A DNA stretch of 64,000 nt from the NCBI RefSeq assembly GCF_023065955.2, contig NW_026623050.1:23518501-23582500 (forward strand), in the 5' to 3' direction. Shown in pieces: positions 24,014 to 35,440 of this stretch; positions within the stretch are counted from its first letter, which is position 1, and each line of letters opens with the position of its first letter. The DNA comes from Ursus arctos (Eukaryota > Chordata > Mammalia > Carnivora > Ursidae). Made by a program: the position numbers and the translations under genes. Below the pieces are notes generated by a model. It searched no databases. It had not been told where the DNA came from and was given only the letters and a program-made list of their open reading frames with translations.

Positions 24014-24130
24014 GGGGCTCCTGGCTGGCTCAGTCGGAAGAGCATGCGACTCTTGATCTCAGGGTTGTGAGTTCGAGCCCCACGCTGGCTGTAGAGATTA
24101 CTTAAATAAATAAAACTTAAAAAAAAATTT
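24014..24130 (+). mobile_element. Short, old SINE, sense
   Basis: GGGGCTCCTGGCTGGCTCAG ... GTGAGTTCGAGCCCCACGC ... ATTACTTAAATAAATAAA. It lies next to the antisense copy at 23896. Confidence 0.88.
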
Positions 24131-24381
24131 ACAAAAAAACACCATCATGTACATATGAGCCTCCCGAGGAATTTAGGCTTTCAGAAAAATCCCAGTGAAG
24201 ATCATTGCCCAAAATTATGTGATACGGATGTTAAGAATGTGGTGCTATCACATTTTTACTTACAGAGATTTGAATTTACTAAACAATTAATTCTTTATTT
24301 ACTTATTTATACACAGTCCCTATTTTTTACACAGTGATATTTGATCATTTGATTGTTCTATGCATTTTTGTTTGTTTCAAG

Positions 24382-24701
24382 ATGACTCAAGGAGAACTGC
24401 GTCTAGTGCTGTAACAGAAACTGGCCCTCCTGCAATGCCAAGATTACCTTCCTGCTGTCCCCAGCACTCACCTTGTGGGGGGTCGTCACAGAATCACCAT
24501 GCATTAGGACATCCGCACACAAGTTGCTTTCAGCAGCATGGCCACCATTTTCAGCATCATCACCACCACCATCATACTCCCCACCCGCCTGTCCCAGTTT
24601 CTCCCTCCTTTAGTGATCCTACTTGCCCTGTGGAAAGACCTCCTCAAGTACAAGCGCCTTGTGGAGCCAACAGTAGTTCTGGCACCAGCTATCATGACCA
24701 G
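24382..24701 (+). CDS. RNF111: RNF111 exon D: Cys/His-rich region with poly-His run
   Basis: This 320-nt exon starts after TTTCAAG with AT, which joins the G of exon C to make Asp. It ends on a complete CAG (Gln) codon before GTATGTG. It encodes [20 protein letters not shown]..., a Cys-containing stretch ([13 protein letters not shown]) and a run of seven His near 24,555, encoded by CAT/CAC triplets. The central His-rich region of RNF111 is long and poorly structured. The final Gln codon matters because the next exon can begin with another CAG (see exon E). A young antisense SINEC with perfect target-site duplications sits 198 nt downstream of the donor. Confidence 0.95.
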
Positions 24702-24896
24702 GTATGTGGAATTGGATGAGGTTTTCTTTTTTTTTTCTCCTTAATTTTTAAAAATTGTACTTGTTTCAGGAGGAAAAAGAAAAACAACCCTAATGCTGAA
24801 TTTTGTATGCTAAATAAATCATTCTTGTTGCCCTGGCAAAAGTGGCCCAATTTAGTGGTCTGTGTTGTTGTTGTTGTTTTTTATCCTCTAGGATTT

Positions 24897-24899
<3 letters not shown>

Positions 24900-24929
<30 letters not shown>

Positions 24930-25113
24930 TTTTATTTATTTATTCGACAGAGATAGAGACAGCCAGCGAGAGAGGGAACACAAGCAGGGGGAGTGGGAGA
25001 GGAAGAAGCAGGCTCACAGCGGAGGAGCCCGATGCGGGGCTCGATCCCACAACGCCGGGATCAGGCCCTGAGCCGAAGGCAGACGCTTAACCACTGTGCC
25101 ACCCAGGCGCCCC
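24900..25113 (-). mobile_element. Young SINEC, perfect 18-bp duplication, near exon D
   Basis: A run of about 26 T is followed by an intact young body (TTCGACAGAGATAGAGACAG ... TGCCACCCAGGCGCCCC). Flanked by identical TATCCTCTAGGATTTTCT at 24882-24899 and 25114-25131. The identical flanks and long pure tail point to a recent insertion. Confidence 0.97.
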
Positions 25114-25131
25114 TATCCTCTAGGATTTTCT

Positions 25132-28100
25132 GATGGTCTAAGTTATTACAACTAACTGAGAAGGCTTGGGATGTAGAAAATTAGAAGTGATACTGTTTTT
25201 TTTATTTTGAAATGGTTTTTTGTGTTTTTAGTTAAATACAGGTGAATCTGATCTCTGGAATTTTATTTCATAGTGTTGAAATTGCAGTGTCAACCTGATT
25301 CATGAGAAATAGGGAAATTTTCCTAGTTTTTTACCCTCTACCTTTTACACTGGAGCTGCCTATATCTCCACTCATCTAGAAATAAACTGCCTTCTCGGAT
25401 GTAAACCAGTGACATAGTTTCTCAGGAGCAGATGAGGTTTTTATTTCTTGGGGATTGAAGTATCAGTTACAAAATTATAATTAAGTAAGTTAGTTGAGAC
25501 TATTGATGAGTGCTTGAAATGTCAGATAATATTACGTTAGTATTGGTGATCACGTGGAGCAAACGAAGGTCATGTATTACATGCTAGTTTAACTTTTGCT
25601 GTGTTGTCTCTAAAATTGTGATAAAACCTGGGTAGGGACATACTTTGAAAAACAAAACGTAATTTGGAGGTAGAACTGTAACTGACATACTAGAAAATAG
25701 TCAGAAAGTTCAGAGCAACTGCTTTTCTGTATCCCCTGATCTTTTCTAAAGTACTTGCTTCATCTTTTTAAATTTTGATGGTTTATCTCTCCTGGATCTG
25801 ACAGATTAAAAATAATTAAGAAAGAGGGATGTTCCCTTAAAAGACAAGCTGCTGTTTTCAAGAGTAAATTTGAAGGGGTTTACTAGGAAATACGATCAAA
25901 TAGATTTTAGACTGTGTCTTGGTTCTCCTAACAGTTCTAAGTATTAACATCTACTGATCATCTAAACCTGTTCTGCTTCTTGGGAATGAGGAAGCATCAA
26001 GAAAAACGTCAGTGGGCTGAATGAAAGGCCCTGCTTAAAAGCAGAATTTTCTTTCACTAGAAATATGAGCTGAAAGGGAGGGTTTATAAGTATTGTAGAA
26101 AAATGGTGAAGAAGTGAATTTGCTGACTTTTCCCACATTCGTTCAAGAGCTACCAAAATGTGGTCTTTTTGTTTATAGACTACTGTTGTTGAACTAATAA
26201 GTAACACAGTTGGTTTGAGAGATCAAGTGTGCATGCAACATTTTCTTTTAATAACTGAGTGAGTTAATTATAGGTAGAATCTCTTACCGTTTGTTCATTG
26301 TAAAATGAATGTCACCTATTCATTTATCTCAAAGTAGATATATTTGGACTGCACATAAAACTTGAGAAAAATCAACAGGATCAGGCAGTCAGTGGTGATA
26401 ATGGGTATGAAGGAGAACAGAGAGTGAAGTTTTAACAATATAAACAGTTTGAGACTATATAGACATTGGAGGACTCTGAAATGAGCCACATGCTCATGAG
26501 ATAATGTCAGATAGTGTCCAGTTGAGACCTGTGTGGGCACAGCAGGAAGTTGAGGAGTGGGAGAAGCAAACTGATCTGAGGATTTGTGATTGTGCAGATG
26601 TGTTAGGATTAGTGTCAGATTGTGGGTAGGCAGAAAAGGGTTGGGGAGGATCAGGCCTGATAACAGAGAAGGTGCATTAGTCACTTGATACTCTGTAGCC
26701 CGTACTACTCCTTTGGATGTAGCTTTCTCTTTGGAGAGAATAGTTCAGTTAGGTTATGCATTACTTATGATCATTGTAAAGTAATACTTGCCATTTCTGT
26801 ACCCATCTTGCTTACCTTCTCTTTTCCTTCTAGAGGAAGAATTGAGTGAACTGTTGAAATTGTGAAGAGGCTTCTCTTTCTTGGTTTTTCTTCCTTCTGT
26901 TTTTATTCTTTACTTTTAATTTGAGCCTCAATTTCTTCTAGGAGGACATGCACCCTACTTTACTCACTCTCTGGGAGTTTTCTTAATCACTGACTGAGAA
27001 AAAGATAGGAAATTTGCTTATCTTCATAGTATGTTGATAGTCCAGTCCATTTGCCAAGCCTTAGCCTAAATAGGAAAATAGGAAGGGGATATAAATTCAC
27101 AGTCCTACAATAGTGTTCTTAAACCTTATTACCCAAATTGAGGGACATACATTGTATTCGTCAACTCAAAAAGAGGCCAGACATTTGCTTAATTGATTGT
27201 AGATACACGATCTAGAAGAAGAAAGGAGTTTTTCTTTTTCACCTTCCCACAGCATCTCCTGCGCCATCATCCCCCTTCCCTTTTAGCATTCAGAGTTCCT
27301 TTTGTTTCTGTTATCCCACGAGCCTAGAGTCCATTGGAAGTACAGAGACCACAGTGGTTCCTTTAAGGACTGCTGGGTGACCTGGCCCTCTAATAATGCA
27401 TTTCCCCAGCTTCATTTTCAGTGCCTCAGCTTCCAGTATTGAACAATTCTTGTATGTAAATTCATATATAGCATCAAATTATTATTTTAATTTTTAATTA
27501 TTATTTTCTTTAATCACATTTTTAAAATTTCGGCTATACTGAACACTAAGGAAAGACTTGTGTTTAAATCACTTAAGAATACAAAGAGGCAGTTCTGTTT
27601 TTATAATCTGCTCTGGAGTAGATTGTGATGGAGTGAAATGTTTTAATTAGGACTCTTCAAGGAGTAAACTTAATTACTGATGAGTAGACATGGAATCTAG
27701 ACTCTCTGGTTTATTTTCCAACTTAGTAAAAGGGACCTCCCCTAAAATCGTATTTCTAATTTTTTTTTTGTAAATGGAAAGGTTATGAGGCAAAGCTAGC
27801 TCATGGTTCATCTTGAATAAGCACACACCCTTTGTTATCTTGGATAATGTCTGTATTATTAGAGTTTCAGTTGAATGCTTGCTATATACAGTTTAGAAAC
27901 AGGACAGACAAGTTTTTATCTAGAATCCTTAATCTTTTCAGTGGTTTGATTATATGTTTTCCAAAGGAGTCCTAAATTAATAATCAAAATTTGGGGGTAA
28001 AGAAGAATATGGAATTATGATTTTAAAGTTTCTTTCTCTCTCTAAGATCTAGATAATGAAAGAGAAATAGACCTTGAAATAATATATAAATTAACTTTTG

Positions 28101-28368
28101 TTCATCTTGTAGCATGATCTTATGCTTGATTTTTAAAAACTGATTATAGATTTTAAATATATAATCACTACAATTTTTACAGTCCAAGATACACATAGTA
28201 TTTTTTTGGTGCTGAATAGGTCTTCATACTAACAATTTTTACCATTTTGAAATTTTAATTTGGAGATTCTATTTTTCTAGATTGCAATTGGAGTACTTTT
28301 ATAATATAACATGAAACAGTGTTTTGACCGAACTTTAGAAAGATAAAATATAGTTCCTCTTTATACAG
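25132..28368 (+). other. RNF111: RNF111 intron D-E, no feature recognised
   Basis: AT-rich unique-looking intron. No SINEC, exon or RNA gene was recognised here. Confidence 0.6.
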
Positions 28369-28627
28369 CAGGCATTGCCAGTAGACCTGAGCAACAATGG
28401 TATCAGAAGTCATGGAAGTGGTGGTTTTCACGGAGCATCTGCATTTGACCCCTGCTGCCCTGTTTCTTCTTCCCGAGCTGCAATCTTTGGCCATCAGGCT
28501 GCTGCTGCTGCCCCAAGTCAGCCATTATCAATAGATGGTTATGGATCAAGCATGGTTGCGCAGCCCCAGCCCCAGCCCCCTCCACAAGCCTCACTGTCAT
28601 CATGTCGACATTATATGCCACCTCCTT
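28369..28627 (+). CDS. RNF111: RNF111 exon E: Ala/Gln/Pro-rich, NAGNAG acceptor
   Basis: The acceptor reads TACAGCAGGCA, so splicing after the first AG gives a 259-nt exon starting CAG GCA TTG. Splicing after the second AG, at 28371, gives 256 nt starting GCA. The two products differ by one Gln (...YHDQ-QALPV or ...YHDQ-ALPV). The exon encodes [17 protein letters not shown]..., an Ala run (HQAAAAAPS) and a QPQPQPPPQ tract. It ends with T of a Tyr codon before GTAAGT. The Pro/Gln/His-rich composition continues the disordered middle of the protein. Confidence 0.94.
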
Positions 28628-29799
28628 GTAAGTATAAATTTAACAGGCAGAGAACTTAAAGGCATATAAATGAAGCATTGTACATTCCTCCATGAAATAA
28701 CCTTTCAATAATCCTAATTCATAAATTTTTAGTATTTCCTTGGCCTAAGAGTGGGGTGTATTTTTTCCATTTCTTCCTCTCTTCACCCTACATTCCCAAA
28801 GCAATCTTCTAAGGTAAAAAAAGATAGCTATTGTTTAAAAAGGTCAGGGAAATAAAAAGTATTATACTTTGTCTCTTTTACATTTTAACATTTTAATATA
28901 TGAAATTGATATGAAATATGAAATATATGAAATTGAACTACATTGAATGACACCTTAGATTTCTATAAAAGGAAACCCTTAATATTTATCCTTTAGAGTA
29001 GCAGACAATTTGAAAGTTTAGTAGTTGTTGTTAGGCACAAGAAAGTAAATTTTGACCAAGAATTCTGAAGGTCAGCTGAGGCATATCAGAGAAAGGCATG
29101 AAGCATACACAGAAAGCTTGACCGATTGCAAAAAGATTTCTCTATTCATTTGATGCAGGCAATTAAATGAAGTCAGACATGGTTTTTCTAAAGAAATTGA
29201 AATCTGTGAGATCTATGAGTATCCTAAGAAGTGAGAAGTGCTCTTAGGCTATGTAACACGTATTTACTACTTTGTTACATTATAAGCTAATCATCAAATG
29301 GAAACTTAATTAATACTTTGATGAAAAAACACTGAAAATTCATACCAGGAGTACACTAGGGGTTTGGCAAGGACATTTGCTTTTGTTCTGATTACATGCA
29401 AGGAATAATTTTTAGTTCTATATCTCATTAGATTTCTTCTTCCATTCCTAGAATTTAAAAAATCTAGGTCTGGCAGATACAGCTGGAGTCAATCCAGAAT
29501 GTGTACAGTGAAACCTGGGGATAATATCATTTACCTTTTCAATAACACACCTTAAGATATAAAGTATAAGTTAGAAAACAGGTTTTGGAACAGTTTTTGC
29601 AAAGCATTGACCAATGGGCAAATTCTGCTGTCCAGGCTGTTTTGTGATACCTATTGTTATTTATCTTTAATTGATTATCTTTTATTAGGAACTCAGAATG
29701 TGTGGTTTTCTGCCCCCCTCCCAATAATATGTTGAAGCAATGTATAAGTGAGTGTATTTCTTTTTAAGTGCCCTAATAAAGAAGTGTTTTAGATTTAAA

Positions 29800-30255
29800 C
29801 TTGTTTTACTTTTATTATTAAAGTAACTTGTGTACATTGTAAGAAGTTCAAACTGCAGAATGACATAAAATGAGAAGTTAAAAGCCCTTCCCTCACATCC
29901 CACTGATCTTAATACCTTGAAGATAGCAATTGTAGCTTATAAAACCTGGAAGTTTTCTTTATACACACAAAAGTATATATATGTCTCTCCTTTTAAAACA
30001 GTGGGATCATAACAAGCATATTATTTGACTCTCTCTTTTTTCTTTTTTTATAAAACTTTAACAGTACATCTTAGATTTTTTTCCATATTAGCCATAAAAA
30101 TCTAGGTTGCTATTCTCAGTACCCTCATAATATTCCATTGTATAGTAAATCAACTAGTTCTCTGTTGATGGTTACATTGTAGTTTTTCAGTCTGCTCTTG
30201 GGTAGCGTGTTAGGAGTGAGATTGCTGGGTCAAAGTGACATGTTGAACTTTTAGG
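29800..30255 (-). mobile_element. Ancient L1 3' UTR fragment, antisense
   Basis: TATTCCATTGTATAGTAAATC, then GAGATTGCTGGGTCAAAGTG, in reversed L1 order. Confidence 0.55.
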
Positions 30256-30439
30256 AAGCAATATCAAGAACTTCTTTTTTAACTGGCAAGAGCACATAAA
30301 ATAGAGAAGGAAGGGAGATGGTGTGTGGGAATGCAGAATGTCACGTTTCTAGAGTGGTTAGCAATCTGTTTTGTTTAGAATATACAGTGAATTATAACAA
30401 AGGCTGAACTTTTTACCACACACACAAAAAAATGGTTAC

Positions 30440-30575
30440 TGTGTGAGGTAACGGAATGTAATGAACCTGATGGTGGTAATCATTTCACAAAGTGTAAGTA
30501 TGTCAAATCGTCATCTTGTACACTTCAAGTATGATTGTATTTGTTAATTATACCTCAATAAAGCTGAAAAAATGA
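30440..30575 (+). mobile_element. L1 3' terminus, sense
   Basis: GTGGTAATCATTTCACAAAG ... GTTAATTATACCTCAATAAAG, the characteristic L1 3' end. Confidence 0.75.
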
Positions 30576-31379
30576 TTGCTGAAGAGTTAAATTGGTTCAT
30601 TTTGAAACAAAACTTTAAAATTTTGTAGTATTTGTCAGTATTATTTCTTGCATAATGATTATAGAAACAAACTTTGAATTGAAACTGGAAAAAATATTCT
30701 GAACTTGAGGAAGGATAGTTAACAATGGTAAAACATAGTGACTTCTGTTTTTATGACCAAGTACTGAGTTTTCTTAGAGTAAAGCCTTTTTTGAAAACAT
30801 GACATTTAGAAAATCACTTAAAAATTTTGTCTCAGAGTTTATATTGAGCGTAATGAAGGTTTCCTTTAAATACATGCTAGCAAGGTGTCCTTTGAAAATA
30901 TGGCTGAATGAGTTCATGGTTACCTAACTTTCACCCCTGCTGAACCAGACGTGATTAAAATCGAAGGAAAGTCTTCTGTTGCGAAACGAGAGAATGGCCA
31001 TACCGCCATATCAGATTCCAAGAAGATCTTCCAAATACAACGAAATTGGGACTGAAGTCCAGGGAGGAAACAAACATTTTTAAACCTCAAACAGATGCAT
31101 GTCTCTTAGAGTAAGAGAGATGTGTATTCCTAAAAGGGACTTTTCAACAGCCACTTTGAAACATAAAGAATGAAGAAATGGGGGAAGCCATCTTTATTAA
31201 AGCTGGCTTCCATTGCAGGTTCTTGGCAAATATGCCCCTTCATCTTCTTAATGTAGCATAGGAAAAAGGCACGGGGCAGGGACAGAGAAGAGCAGCATTA
31301 AAGGAATATCTTTGCAGTCTTGCCCAGAAGAACTCACAAGTTCCTTTCTTCTCTATAATCAGTAATCATAAAGGAAAGC

Positions 31380-32110
31380 AAGATGTATGTATTTATAAAA
31401 GTATAACTTCTACATTTGACTTCACAAAAGCAGAAAACATGCATATGATAAAATTAAAAGACAATTTGGAAAAATGTTTACACCTTATTATGACAAACCT
31501 TCCATGTATACAGAGAATACTTATAAACCAATGAGAAAAAGGTGATTATGAATAGGTAATCTGGGAAGAAATAGAAGTGGTTAATAAATATAAGATTTTT
31601 CTCAGATTGGCATTTAATTTAGTTAGAACGTAGGGGTAATCAGGCACTCATGTATACTGTTCACGGAAACGTTACGGTAACCTTTTGGGAATGGTATTTT
31701 GTCAGCTGGTAACTGAGTTTAAATGATTTTCTCAGACTACGAATTCCTTATAGGAATTTATGCTGCAGAAGCTGTCCATGAGCAGTGCATGTGTGCACGC
31801 ACTCACCTGCATGTACATATGAGAGAGTGAGCACAAGAGGCGTCATACACACAGGTGTTCAGTGCAGCGCTTGGGTTGTTACCCGTTTTTATCAATGGTG
31901 ATTTCTTTAATAAATGGTGGTACATTTCTATAATAGAATGCTGTGAATCTGTGAATGAAGTAAAACTATATATTACATTGACATGAGAAGATACCTAAGA
32001 TTTTTCAAAGAAGAAAGCAGGTTGCAATGCAGAATTGAACAGGCTCAAGCCTTAATAAAGTATTCATAAAAATGAAATGTGTACTAATATGTTCGTAAAA
32101 GACAAAAGGA
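31380..32110 (+). mobile_element. Ancient L1 fragment, sense, up to exon F
   Basis: Diverged L1 ORF2/3' phrases: AATGAGAAAAAGGTGATTATG, GGAATTTATGCTGCAGAAGC, AATAAATGGTGGTACATTTC, GAAGAAAGCAGGTTGCAATG. It ends about 50 nt before the exon F acceptor. Confidence 0.6.
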
Positions 32111-32163
32111 ATGTATAACAGCAATCTATGCTCAACTGCGTGGTGCCTGTATTTTTTTTACAG

Positions 32164-32512
32164 ATGCTTCTTTGACAAGACCACTTCATCATCAAGCCTC
32201 TGCCTGTCCCCATTCTCATGGAAACCCTCCTCCTCAGACTCAGCCTCCACCTCAAGTGGATTATGTTATTCCTCATCCTGTACATGCTTTCCATTCTCAG
32301 ATATCTTCTCATGCAACATCTCACCCCGTGGCCCCCCCACCCCCAACTCATTTAGCCAGTACAGCTGCACCAATCCCTCAGCATCTTCCTCCCGCACACC
32401 AGCCTATTTCACACCATATTCCGGCCACGGCCCCTCCAGCACAGAGACTGCACCCTCATGAAGTGATGCAGAGGATGGAAGTTCAGAGAAGGAGGATGAT
32501 GCAGCATCCAAC
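32164..32512 (+). CDS. RNF111: RNF111 exon F: His/Pro-rich region
   Basis: This is the longest exon in the window (349 nt), between a T-rich TTTTTTTACAG acceptor and GTATGT. It encodes [20 protein letters not shown]..., with [29 protein letters not shown] and HQPISHH, ending in the basic segment [15 protein letters not shown] and AC of a Thr codon. It is rich in His and Pro and predicted to be disordered. It lies directly downstream of an ancient L1 fragment whose similarity runs to about 50 nt before the acceptor. Overlapping reading frames here are shadows of this exon. Confidence 0.95.
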
Positions 32513-34198
32513 GTATGTTTTATGTTTGTTTGGTTTTTTAAAGATGATCACTCTGTGTTCTTTTTCCTTCTATTTCTGTTGGGTTTTAAAACTAAAAATC
32601 TTTAGAAGTGATGTAACTATATGAAATCCTCAGTTCACTAGGAAATTCTTTACTAACTAGAATCTTCCTTTGTCTCGTCCTGAGTTGTAGGTGCTCACGA
32701 AACAAGTTTATATCAGGTTAAAGAAATCAGACCCTTTTCAGGATATGACCCCGGGTCAATTATTTTTGTAAACCAGTCGCTCGTTCATCAGTTTCTTCAG
32801 TATCCCATAGTAGAGATTAATGTTACAATCGATGGTCCTGAGGAACAACACACAGAAGTGTCAAAGATTTAGTAAATGCTCCCAGCCAGAGGGAAGAAGA
32901 GGACTAGTAGAATTTTCAACAACTGACATTGAAAAAAGTCTTCTTCGCTTCGTTTATTTATAAACTTAAATATTAAAATACACTTTCCAAGCATCATGAA
33001 AAGACTATAATTGAACTTTTTAAAAATTGAGGATATGATTTTCTAATCCGTGGTAGCAAACTCTGTTGGTCTAATTCTGCTTGTGTATGTTTGTAAATAG
33101 AGTTTTATAGGTAAACAGCTACACTTGTTCATTTATGTGTTGTCTGTGTCTTCTTTCACACCACAAAGACTAAATTGAGAAGTTGCAGTAGAGACCATAC
33201 AGCCTAAAGAGCCAACAACTTTTACCATTCAGCTCTTTCCAGAATGTGTTTGCAAACCTCTCTGTTTGCAAAACTCTTGATCTAATTAATGATCTAGCAC
33301 ATGGGTAAATTCTTCCTTTAGTTATATAAGGTTATTTCCAGAGTCTCTGGCTATTACTGGCATTCTCATATAATAACTCCTGATATAGAAAGTTGGCAAT
33401 TTAAAATTCTCATCTTCCAGTATCTAGAAGATTACTTGTTTTAAATCATTAAGCTTAAACATGCAAAATCTGTAAATACATTAGAAACTGATAGGAAATA
33501 GGGATTAGACTATAAAAATGAATCCCGTGTATGGTTTTGTTTTTTAAGTGCCATTTGTTTAGAACTTTATGACTTTTTATATTTATAAACTTGGCTGACT
33601 TTAGACTAAAAAGAGAACATATAATAATCTGGCATGCAGAATAAAGAGTGTGAATGGAGCTAATATCAGTTTCCCAGATATGTTAACATGTACTTGCATG
33701 TGTTTGAATAAAATGCATAAGGTTAAAAGTTTTTTCTCTTAAAATAAGTTTCATCCATTAAAATGGATGAATGTCATTACAATATAGAAGCAAAGCAAAA
33801 TAAAGTAGTTTCCATTTTCTTCCCTTATATGTTTATATAAAATGACTTTTTTGTGCCTACGGCATTTGCTGTGGTGTTTAATTTTTAAAATTTTATCACC
33901 ATTCATTTCCCATTATTCTGTTTAAAATATCTGCTGTAAAGATAATGTTAACATTGCATTTTTCCTTGGATGATATTTGAATTGGAGGCATTATAATAAG
34001 CAGTGAGAATTGTGGGGTTATGGTTTCTTGATTTATTAATCATTATATACTTTTATATTTTTGTAATTTATTATAGAAGTAATTTTATTACTAATTTATA
34101 GATGTTTATAATATTAATACTAGATTGTTTTCCCTACATTAAGAAATAACCAATTATTCAATTATTTCCAGTGGTCTTTTTGTGTTCTGTGTTTCCAG
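32513..34198 (+). other. RNF111: RNF111 intron F-G, no feature recognised
   Basis: AT-rich, unique-looking, no SINEC. The only notable site is the TTTCCAG at 34171 upstream of exon G. Confidence 0.6.
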
Positions 34199-34324
34199 GC
34201 GGGCACATGAACGGCCCCCACCCCATCCGCATAGGATGCACCCAAACTATGGTCATGGGCATCATATTCATGTGCCTCAGACTATGTCCTCACATCCTCG
34301 ACAGGCTCCAGAGAGATCTGCCTG
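34199..34324 (+). CDS. RNF111: RNF111 exon G: His-rich [16 protein letters not shown] segment
   Basis: This 126-nt exon has phase 2 at both ends. It follows TGTGTTTCCAG and ends with TG of a Trp codon before GTCAGT. It encodes [18 protein letters not shown]..., [18 protein letters not shown]. This block leads into the conserved C-terminal part of the Arkadia family. A second TTTCCAG at 34171 would add 27 nt (nine codons, no stop) in frame at the 5' end. The downstream acceptor is assigned as the standard one because it gives the recognised HPT-RAHERPP junction. Confidence 0.94.
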
Positions 34325-35313
34325 GTCAGTATCTTGTTTATTTCAAAGTTATGCTCAGCAGCCTGTAGTAGAAACGTCAGAATAGATGCTTTATAGTGGG
34401 ATGCCATGCAGACGGGTGATATGGAGAAATTAGAATTCCAGCTTATCTGTGAGGCACTGTCTCTGGGCAAGTTACAGAAACCTGCGGTGGAGAGAGGAGC
34501 TTGAGTTCTGGGGCAGAGAACCATGTCAAACAGGAGTAGAGCTTTTTTGTTGTTTTTCAGGGGTATCTGCCATCAAAGTTAACTCCCTAACTGGATCTTT
34601 CACAACTTCCTTACCCACTCCCCCACCTTTGTACTCAGATCTGCTTTACCACTCCTAATCCCTGTTTATTGACAAGGGAAATCGAGCCTGTGTCCTAGGC
34701 ATGTGGTCTTTTTTAGAGAAATGGAAGCCGATTTGCATCTCTGTCTGTAGGCAGAGTTTGAAACTTTGATCCACAATGACATTTGAGGCAAAACATAAGA
34801 GAATAAGTGAATGAAAATTGAGTATTTACCAATTTTGTTCTTTCTTAAATTTTGTTTACCCTTACGTTATAAGGTATAGAAGTGTTTGTTCTTCTAATTA
34901 TCTTGATGCCAACAACCCACAGACACTATCCAACAAACAAAAGCCCTGGGAGCGTCTGTAACATTCATATAAACCAGAAAATGAGGCTATTGTGTATGAT
35001 CCTCAAGTGGAATCAGACTTTTAGATTGGAAGGAACCTTAAGGGTCATTCATCATATTTCCTTCGTAGGATGTGAAACTGAATACATATGCTTTGCTTTT
35101 CATGGTCACAAAATTGAATTTTTGAGTTTTAATTGCTGAAATGAATTTGAAATTAATTACATCTTTGGAGCTAAATTATCTTTTTCTCAGCTGTGTCAGT
35201 TAAGAAACTTTATATTACTTTAAAAAATATTAATATACTCCCCCATTTCTGTTGGTAAAAAAAAAAAGACACAGTAAGGATGGCTAAAAGATAGTGTTCT
35301 CATCGTTTGTCAG

Positions 35314-35440
35314 GGAACTGGGAATCGAAGCTGGAGTGACCGCAGCTACTTACACACCTGGAGCACTGCATCCTCACTTGGCCCATTACCATGCACCTCC
35401 ACGACTTCATCACTTACAGCTGGGAGCTCTTCCTTTAATG
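35314..35440 (+). CDS. RNF111: RNF111 exon H: conserved C-terminal region, first part
   Basis: This 127-nt exon begins with the final G of Trp and ends on a complete ATG (Met) codon before GTAAAA. It encodes [20 protein letters not shown]..., [21 protein letters not shown]. This marks the start of the region shared with the paralogue ARK2C (RNF165). The phase changes from split to 0 here, and the following exons I and J are whole-codon cassettes. The donor GTAAAA is weaker than GTAAGT. Confidence 0.94.

Noticed and set aside
24014..24100. Possible tRNA gene (tRNA-like GTTCGAGCCCC B box)
   Set aside because: This is the tRNA-derived head of a short CAN-SINE, with an A-rich tail and no cloverleaf acceptor pairing evident.
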